Assembly: GCF_016741785.1 (NCBI RefSeq)
Contig: NZ_JAERRL010000011.1
Span: 1 to 64,000 of the forward strand
Direction of reading: 5' to 3'
Source: Streptomyces sp. 7-21
GTDB taxonomy: Bacteria > Actinomycetota > Actinomycetes > Streptomycetales > Streptomycetaceae
Length of the DNA stretch: 64,000 bases
Both the position numbers and the translations under genes were made by a program. Shown one piece after another: positions 58,498 through 64,000 of this stretch; positions within the stretch are counted from its first letter, which is position 1; the number at the start of each line of letters is the position of its first letter. The notes under the pieces are model-generated. The model did not search any database, was not told where the DNA came from, and saw only the letters and a program-made list of their open reading frames with translations.

Positions 58498-60123
58498 CTA
58501 CGACTGGGCGAGTTCGAACCGGGAGACGGTGACCGATCCGCCGAGCGCCTGCGTGGCGTAGTGGAAGATCGCGAACCGGTTGCCCATGAAGAACCGCCAG
58601 TCGGTGTGGAGGGAGAAGGACGGGCCGAGCGGGATGAAGGTGGTCCCGTCGGTGCTGTAGGAGAACGTCGCGGTGCCGGGTGCGCCGGGCCTGATGTCGG
58701 CGTAGGCGCGCAGCCAGACCCGCTCGCCGGGCAGGTCGGCGCTGGCCTGTTCGGTGCCGGTGCCGGTGGTGTTCCAGTCGCTGTCCATGGTCAGGCCGTC
58801 GACCATCACCACGCGGCGGGTGCCGCCGTCGCGGGCGACGCCGATCCAGGCGGAGGCGTCCCGCAGCACCGCCAGGCCCGCGCGGTCGCCGTCGGTCATG
58901 CCCGCGCAGTCCAGTTCGATGGTGGCGGTGGAGGCGGGGCCCTGGATGCGGTGGGTGAGGGTGTTGCGGGCCTGGTACAGGTCGTCGGTGACGGTGGCGG
59001 TCTGGAGGGTGAGCCCGTCTCCGACGCGGTACCTGTCGGGGTCGGGATTGTGGTTCCACTCCCACTTCGGGGACAGGGTGGTGCCCTCGAAGGTGTCGGT
59101 GCCGGTGAGGGGCTCGACCTCGACCGGCGGGAGCGGGGCGGGGTACGACGTGCCCCAGGCGCCGTTGACGAGCTGGAGTTCGGGCCAGCCGTCCCAGGTC
59201 CAGGTGACCGGCGCGAGGGCGGGGACCCGCCCGCCCGGGTAGGCGTCGACGAAGGCCATGTAGTACCAGTCGCCGTCCGGGGTGTCGACGAGCCCGCCCT
59301 GGTGGGGGACGCCGCCGCCCGGGATCGGGCCGGGCAGGTCGAGCAGGACCTGCCGCAGCTCGTACGGGCCGAAGGGGGAGTCCGACTTGAGGATGTACTG
59401 GCCGTTGGCGGGGCGGGTCAGGAAGATGTAGTAGCTGCCGTTGATCTTGTAGAAGCGGGCGCCTTCGAGCACCCCGATCTCCGGCGGGGTCTGGAACACC
59501 TCCTGCGACCGCACCTGGCTGGTGGCGTCCGGCGACAGCTGGGCGACGCTGATCGTCGTGTTGCCGTAGGCGACGTAGGGGGTGTCGTCGTCATCGAAGA
59601 GGAGCCCGGCGTCGTAGTAGGCGCCGGGGATCACGGCGTGCCGCTCCCACGGGCCCTCGGCGGCCGGGGCGGTGTAGATGTACGTGGTCGAGAAGTCGAT
59701 CTGGCCCAGCCAGTAGAAGGTGCGGTTGCTCGGCCGGTACCGCAGGGTGGAGGCCCAGATGCCGTCGACGTACGCGCGGCCGCCGTCGAGGTCGTACTTG
59801 GCGCCGAAGTCGAGGACGGGCACGGAGTGGCCGGCGAACTCCCAGTGCACCAGGTCGTAGGAGCGCAGGACCGGCGCGCCCGGCGAGTAGTGCATCGTCG
59901 AGGCCGAGTAGTAGAAGGTGTCGCCGACGCGGATGATGTCGGTGTCGGCGAAGTCCTGCCAGATCACGGGGTTGGTGAAGTCGCCCTGGAGCACCGCGGG
60001 CTGGCCGGGGGAGGAGGCGGCCCGGGCGGTGCCGCTGAGGGGGAGCGCGGCGGCCCCTGCGGCCAGGCCGGTCGTGGCCGCCAGGAAGGTGCGGCGGCTG
60101 GGAGCGGAACGGTGTGCCGGCAT
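58498..60123 (-). CDS. Secreted GH43 arabinofuranosidase/beta-xylosidase
   Basis: The 541-residue protein has a Tat signal (SRRTFLAATTGLAAGAAAL). The five-bladed GH43 propeller (about 40-330) has NPVIWQDFADTDIIRVGD (catalytic base Asp), YDAGLLFDDDDTPYVAYG (pKa Asp) and VLEGARFYKINGSYYIF (acid Glu). The C-terminal 190 residues are the concanavalin-like domain of GH43 beta-xylosidases. It would remove xylose or arabinose from xylo-oligomers. ATG 60123 follows GAGGAG; a 109-base gap separates it from GH62 upstream. Confidence 0.93.
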   Translation of the reverse strand: MPAHRSAPSRRTFLAATTGLAAGAAALPLSGTARAASSPGQPAVLQGDFTNPVIWQDFADTDIIRVGDTFYYSASTMHYSPGAPVLRSYDLVHWEFAGHSVPVLDFGAKYDLDGGRAYVDGIWASTLRYRPSNRTFYWLGQIDFSTTYIYTAPAAEGPWERHAVIPGAYYDAGLLFDDDDTPYVAYGNTTISVAQLSPDATSQVRSQEVFQTPPEIGVLEGARFYKINGSYYIFLTRPANGQYILKSDSPFGPYELRQVLLDLPGPIPGGGVPHQGGLVDTPDGDWYYMAFVDAYPGGRVPALAPVTWTWDGWPELQLVNGAWGTSYPAPLPPVEVEPLTGTDTFEGTTLSPKWEWNHNPDPDRYRVGDGLTLQTATVTDDLYQARNTLTHRIQGPASTATIELDCAGMTDGDRAGLAVLRDASAWIGVARDGGTRRVVMVDGLTMDSDWNTTGTGTEQASADLPGERVWLRAYADIRPGAPGTATFSYSTDGTTFIPLGPSFSLHTDWRFFMGNRFAIFHYATQALGGSVTVSRFELAQS

Positions 60124-60232
60124 GTCGGTGTGTCTCCTCGCGGTGGGTGGCCGCTGGGGGCGCGGCCGGTGGGGCCCGCGCGGCGGGGCCCGGTCGCTGG
60201 TGCCGGGCCCCGCCGCCGCTGCGGGAGCGGGG

Positions 60233-61354
60233 TCAGCAGGTGGAGTTCGCTGTCGCCAGGCCCAGGCGCCAGGGGAGCTGCGAGTACTCGCCCGAGGCCG
60301 ACGGGTCCATGCCCTGGTACAGCAGCTGGAGGTTGCAGGGGTCGATCGTCATCGTCTGGTCAGCGCTGGTGCGCACGAGTTCGCCGTGGCTGATGTCCTG
60401 CGTCCAGGCCCAGCCGTCCTGGAAGGAGACGTTGTTGCTCCGGGCGAACGGGTTGTCCTCGGTCGCGGCGAGCGGCTGCCACTGGCCGGTCAGGCCTTCC
60501 GCGGTGTACGAGCGGTACCAGCGGCGGCCGTCGGAGCCGATGGCCTCCCAGATCAGCAGGTAGGTGTCGGTGTCGCCGACCTTGTAGACGGCGCCGCCCT
60601 CGAACAGCGCGTAGGCGGAGTCCTGCAGCACGATCTGGGTGTTGCCGAAGCCGTTGGGGAAGTCCGCCACGGTCGTCTCGGAGCGGTAGACGTGCCCGTT
60701 GTCATCCGCCGAGAACAGGTAGCACATGGCGTCGTCGCAGATGACGAAGAAGTCGAGCCAGTTGCCGTTGCCGATGTTCTCCTGGACGATGTCCGGCACG
60801 CTGTCCATGAAGTGCCGGGGAGCCGACCAGCTGGTCGGGTCGTTGATGTTGGTGGTGGTGGAGTAGGCGGGCAGGCCGTCCTGGTAGACGAGGTACCACT
60901 CGCCGGTGGGCTCGAACTGGAAGACGTGCGGGGCGGCGCGGTAGCCGCCGCCGATGGCGGAGCTGGCCTCCAGGTCGGTCTGCGGGGCGCTGCTGGCCTC
61001 GGACCAGTCGGAGAAGCTGGTCTGGGCCAGGCCCCAGTCACCGTTGGTGTCGACCCGGGTGAACAGCACGTGCCAGGTGCCGTTCTCGTCCTGGACCACC
61101 GAAGGGTCCTTAGCGGCAACGGAGTTGATGTTGCCGGCGGGCGAGATGATCGGGCCGGTGGAGGTCCACTGGAAGCTGGACGGCAGCTGTGCCTGCGCCG
61201 GTTCGGCGGCGTCCGCGGCGGCGGGCGCCTCGGTGGCGGCCGGGCCCGGCTCGGCGGACGCCGGGGTGGCGGCCACCGCGGCTCCCAGCGTGAGCAGCGC
61301 GGCGGCGGCCGCGAGCAGGGGCCGTTTGCGGGTGCGGCGTGCGGAAACGGTCAT
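60233..61354 (-). CDS. Secreted alpha-L-arabinofuranosidase, GH62
   Basis: The 373-residue protein has a Sec signal (RPLLAAAAALLTLGAAVAATPASA) and an Ala/Pro-rich linker of 30 residues before the GH62 propeller. Diagnostic stretches are LPSSFQWTSTGPIISP, AAKDPSVVQDENGTWHVLFT (catalytic base Asp), CYLFSADDNGHVYRSET and ALFEGGAVYKV (acid Glu). GH62 removes arabinose from arabinoxylan; with GH43 and GH10 it can debranch and cleave the polymer. No CBM is attached, unlike some relatives. ATG 61354 follows CGGAG and is the first gene of the operon. Confidence 0.95.
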   Translation of the reverse strand: MTVSARRTRKRPLLAAAAALLTLGAAVAATPASAEPGPAATEAPAAADAAEPAQAQLPSSFQWTSTGPIISPAGNINSVAAKDPSVVQDENGTWHVLFTRVDTNGDWGLAQTSFSDWSEASSAPQTDLEASSAIGGGYRAAPHVFQFEPTGEWYLVYQDGLPAYSTTTNINDPTSWSAPRHFMDSVPDIVQENIGNGNWLDFFVICDDAMCYLFSADDNGHVYRSETTVADFPNGFGNTQIVLQDSAYALFEGGAVYKVGDTDTYLLIWEAIGSDGRRWYRSYTAEGLTGQWQPLAATEDNPFARSNNVSFQDGWAWTQDISHGELVRTSADQTMTIDPCNLQLLYQGMDPSASGEYSQLPWRLGLATANSTC

Positions 61355-61536
61355 GGGGGCTCCGTGACGGCTCAGCCGGAGGATCCCGCTCCACACGGAT
61401 CACCACGGATCACCGAGGTCTGCGCTTCCGGCACGGTGGCGAAAGTGTGGGGGGAGCCAACCGGAACTTACGGATGGTGCGCGTGCTGTCGTCTGTGAGG
61501 GCCGCGGTGGGGGGCAACTGCGGCCCAACGGTGGCG
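61355..61536 (-). other. Leader of the GH62 operon
   Basis: About 220 bases of mRNA leader are predicted between the promoter and GH62. No gene was seen in it; a short direct repeat (ggatcacc twice, 61397-61414) is present. Confidence 0.45.
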
Positions 61537-61554
61537 TGTTCGAGATTGCGAACA
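61537..61554. promoter_or_regulatory. Inverted-repeat operator in the LacI/GH62 divergent region
   Basis: TGTTCG (61537-61542), six bases, CGAACA (61549-61554) make a perfect 6-base inverted repeat, placed just downstream of the start of the GH62 operon. It is a good candidate site for the divergent LacI-type repressor. Confidence 0.6.
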
Positions 61555-61579
61555 ACGACCGGTTCTCCAGACGTCAGGG

Positions 61580-61607
61580 ATCCTATGCGGCACGCACGCA
61601 GCGTCAA
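61580..61607 (-). promoter_or_regulatory. Promoter of the GH62-GH43-GH10 operon
   Basis: On the minus strand TTGACG (61607-61602) and TAGGAT (61585-61580) are 16 bases apart. TAGGAT is the exact streptomycete -10 consensus. The start of transcription would be near 61573, upstream of the inverted repeat. Confidence 0.65.
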
Positions 61608-61752
61608 TACCCGTGAGCGGATTCTTTTTCGCCGATCTTCCCGAAAAACCGGCGGAGCGGCGCGCGATGACGGAGCGTCACCACAGGTGGTGGGCGCCCG
61701 GCGGCGCAGGCGGGCAGGTGAGAGGACGGGGCACCGTGCGGCGGCCCGGAAC

Positions 61753-61784
61753 GCCGAAAATGTCGGCCACCCACAGTTAAACTG
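61753..61784. promoter_or_regulatory. Inverted repeats and -10 box before the LacI gene
   Basis: GCCGA-5-TCGGC (61753-61767) and CAGTT-A-AACTG (61774-61784) stand directly before the gene. TAAACT (61778-61783) could be a -10 box, 6 bases from the ATG, so the mRNA may be leaderless; no ribosome-binding site is seen. The repeats may serve self-control. Confidence 0.5.
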
Positions 61785-61789
61785 CGGCC

Positions 61790-62869
61790 ATGACCGCAGC
61801 AGCAGGGAGCCCGGCGGCTGGCGACACGGCCGGTGAGCCGCCCGGTGAGGCGCCGGAGAAAACGGCGGGCCAGCCGCTGACCATCGCGGAGATCGCCGAG
61901 CGCGCCGGCGTCTCGCTCGCGACGGTCTCCAAGGTGGTCAACGGACGCATCGACGTCGCCCCCGAGACCCGGGAACAGGTCGAAGACCTCATCCGCCGCC
62001 ACGGCTACCGGCGGCAGAAGCGCGCCAGCCGGCCCGCCCCCCTCCTCGAGCTGCTGTTCCACGAGGTCCGCGGCGAGTACGGCGTGGAGATATTCAACGG
62101 CGTGCAGCAGGTGGCGCGCGAGCACCACCTGGGCGTGGTCCTCTCCGAGCTTCAGGGCTGCCACACCCCCGGCCGCGGCTGGGTCGAGGACGTGCTCGCC
62201 CGCCGCCCGACCGGCGTCATCGCCGTCTTCTCCGGGCTCACCGGCGACCAGAGCCGCCGGCTGCGCGTCCGCGGCATCCCGCTCGTCCTGCTGGATCCCA
62301 CGGGGGACTCCGGCCACGAGCCGCCCTCCGTCGCCGCCAGCAACTGGAACGGCGGCCTGGCCGCGACCCGCCACCTGCTCCAGCTCGGCCACCGGCGCAT
62401 CGCCATCATCACCGGCCCCGAGGACGCGCTGGCCAGCCGCGCCCGCCTGGACGGCTACCGCGCGGCGATGGACATGGCCGGCGTGCCCGTGGCGCCGGAA
62501 CTCATCCGCGTCGGCCGCTTCGAGATCGAGGACGGCCTGACGCACACCCGCGCCCTGCTGCGCCTGCCCGAGCCGCCGACCGCGGTCTTCGCCTGCAACG
62601 ACGGCACCGCGTACGGCGTCTACCAGGCGGCCGCCGAGGCGGGGCTGCGCATCCCCGGGGACCTGAGCGTCGTCGGCTTCGACGACATGCCGCCGGCCTC
62701 GTGGATCGTGCCGCCGCTGACCACCGTCCACCAGCCGCTGCGGGAGATGGGCACCACCGCCGCGACCATGGCGGTCACCCTGGCCAGGGGCGAGACGCCG
62801 CCGCTGGAACACGTCGAACTGGCCACCCGCCTGGTCACGCGCGCCAGCACCGCCCCGCCCCGGAGCTGA
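61790..62869 (+). CDS. LacI-family transcriptional repressor
   Basis: The 359-residue protein starts with a disordered 20-residue head and a LacI helix-turn-helix (LTIAEIAERAGVSLATVSKVVNGR, hinge to about 80). The periplasmic-binding-like sugar domain has GVIAVFSGLTGDQSRRL, LVLLDPTGDSGHEPPSV and FACNDGTAYGVYQAA. It is divergent from GH62-GH43-GH10 and so is probably their repressor, released by a xylo- or arabino-oligosaccharide. Similar repressors control xylanase genes in Streptomyces. ATG 61790. Confidence 0.92.
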   Translation: MTAAAGSPAAGDTAGEPPGEAPEKTAGQPLTIAEIAERAGVSLATVSKVVNGRIDVAPETREQVEDLIRRHGYRRQKRASRPAPLLELLFHEVRGEYGVEIFNGVQQVAREHHLGVVLSELQGCHTPGRGWVEDVLARRPTGVIAVFSGLTGDQSRRLRVRGIPLVLLDPTGDSGHEPPSVAASNWNGGLAATRHLLQLGHRRIAIITGPEDALASRARLDGYRAAMDMAGVPVAPELIRVGRFEIEDGLTHTRALLRLPEPPTAVFACNDGTAYGVYQAAAEAGLRIPGDLSVVGFDDMPPASWIVPPLTTVHQPLREMGTTAATMAVTLARGETPPLEHVELATRLVTRASTAPPRS

Positions 62870-62950
62870 CCGGCGCGGGGGCCGCCGGGCCTCACCCGAT
62901 CGGCCCGCCCGCGCACGCGGCGCCTGCCGGCAGGGCCGATCCTGGCCAGG

Positions 62951-64000
62951 TGACGCCCTTCCCCGCCCCGTACCCCACGCTGCTGAGCGACGACCCCGTG
63001 CTGCAGACGGCGCTCGAGGCCGCCGTGGCCGAGGCGCTGACGCGGTTTCCCGGCCTGGCCCGCCCCTGGCGGGCAGCGATGTCCTTCGTGGCGGTCGACG
63101 AAACGCCTGGCGGGCCGGAGTTCCGGCACGCCGGGCTGCGGTACGGCGACAGCTGCTACACCGGCAGCCTGGCCAAGGCCGGCGCGATGTACGCGGCGTA
63201 CGAACTGCTGCGCAGCGTCAACACGGTGGCCGCCAGCACGAGGACGCCGCAGGAGCTGTTCACGCGGCTGCGGCACGACTTCGACGGCCTGATCGACGCG
63301 TCGGTGCCCGCCATCGCCCACACGCCGGGACTCTCCCGGGCACAGCGGCTGCCGGACTACCAGCGGATCTTCCGCCCGTTCCCCCTCCCCGGCGGGCAGG
63401 TGTGCGCGTTCCGTCCCGACTTCCAGGACCACCTGAACCGGATGATCGTCCAGGGGAAGAACGAGGACGCGGCCGCGGTCATCCAGGCGCTGGGCTACAG
63501 CTGGATCAACGGCGCGCTGAAGGCAGGCGGCTTCTTCTTCCCGCCGGCCGGCACGGGCATCTGGCTGGCCGGGACCTTCACGGGCGCGCTGCCCGCCGTG
63601 CGCATCGACAGCGTGAACGACGGCCCGGTGGCGCAGGCCTCGACCTGCTTCGACATGGCGAACCTCTGCGCGCACATCCTCCGCCGCAGCCTGGTGGACC
63701 CCGGCAGCTCCAACGTCATGCACGCGCTGCTGTCCACGTCCGCGTTCGTCGGTGACGTCCCCTCGTGCCTCGACTACTCCCGGCGGCACCTGCCGCCCCG
63801 GAACTTCGGGGTGACGGCCTCCAAGATCGGCTCCGGCCAGCTGAAGACCGGGGTGTGGGTCGACTCCGAGGCGGCCGTGATCGAGACCTCCGACCCGACG
63901 CGGCGCTGGCTGGTCGTGTTCCAGGACAGCCTGACCGACGACACCTCGCTGTCCGCGCTCGGATTCGCCGTGGAGCGCACGATCGAACTCGCCAGCGGCG
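62951..64000 (+). CDS. Serine hydrolase/penicillin-binding-like protein, cut by window end
   Basis: GTG 62951 opens a frame that runs to the right edge (350 codons so far). The pattern is that of a penicilloyl-serine fold: SLAK in YTGSLAKAGAMYAAYELL (nucleophile Ser and Lys), YSWIN in the middle and KTG in GQLKTGVWVDSE. No signal peptide is seen at the chosen start. The family is a streptomycete SxxK hydrolase of unknown substrate. The ribosome-binding site is weak and the gene's end is outside the window. Confidence 0.75.

Noticed and set aside
1..64000. Mobile element or prophage for the CIS region
   Set aside because: No integrase, att repeats, terminase, capsid or lysis genes were seen; the phage-like genes are only tail parts of a CIS.

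Overview
The window is very high in G+C, with the codon bias, GTG starts, Tat/Sec-exported plant-polymer hydrolases, Scr1/DUF397-type regulators and TAGGAT/TAGnnT promoters typical of Streptomyces or a close relative. No tRNA, rRNA, integrase, IS element or CRISPR array was seen. All calls come from reading the sequence; no database search was run.

Left arm (1-13.0 kb): an SAM-dependent methyltransferase, a GH51 arabinofuranosidase with a clear promoter/operator, a frameshifted nucleotidyltransferase, a secreted serine hydrolase, Dps, the wreck of a siderophore-interacting protein gene, a small acidic peptide ORF, a membrane protein, a GNAT acetyltransferase, a metallo-beta-lactamase-fold protein, an alpha/beta hydrolase and a GH78 rhamnosidase.

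Core (13.2-39.7 kb): an EACC1-like gene translationally coupled to a 1477-aa caspase-like/nSTAND/transmembrane/14-blade WD40 protein runs head-on into a contractile injection system (CIS) locus. The CIS genes run leftward: DUF4255 cap protein, AAA+ ATPase, sheath, tube, chaperone-like protein, DUF6760, a 998-aa Pro/Ala-rich protein, second tube protein, LysM hub, spike, gp25, baseplate J, tail protein I and a zinc-ribbon/one-TM/discoidin membrane protein that resembles the membrane adaptor of Streptomyces cytoplasmic CISs. Many starts overlap the previous stop (TGATG, ATGA, GTGA). No tail-fibre gene is visible. A rightward one-TM ricin-type lectin protein with a leaderless promoter splits the locus, and a LuxR-type plus a LAL-type regulator cap it. 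CIS and caspase-STAND modules are both linked to regulated cell death, so the neighbourhood may be a cell-fate island.

Right arm (39.9-64 kb): a PL3 pectate lyase with a consensus promoter and perfect palindrome, a family-A DNA polymerase, a ketopantoate reductase-like enzyme, HelR with an upstream rifamycin-associated-element-like repeat, a PQQ-type lipoprotein, and a GH62-GH43-GH10 arabinoxylan operon divergent from a LacI repressor. Between 43.9 and 51.6 kb five genes are broken (GH29, GH43-like, streptogrisin-like protease, DUF397, XRE/DUF5753); with the two on the left, at least seven genes in 64 kb are decayed.

Overall, the window joins plant cell-wall (arabinoxylan, pectin, rhamnose) degradation to a cytoplasmic-type CIS with a metacaspase-like STAND neighbour, in a region losing accessory genes.
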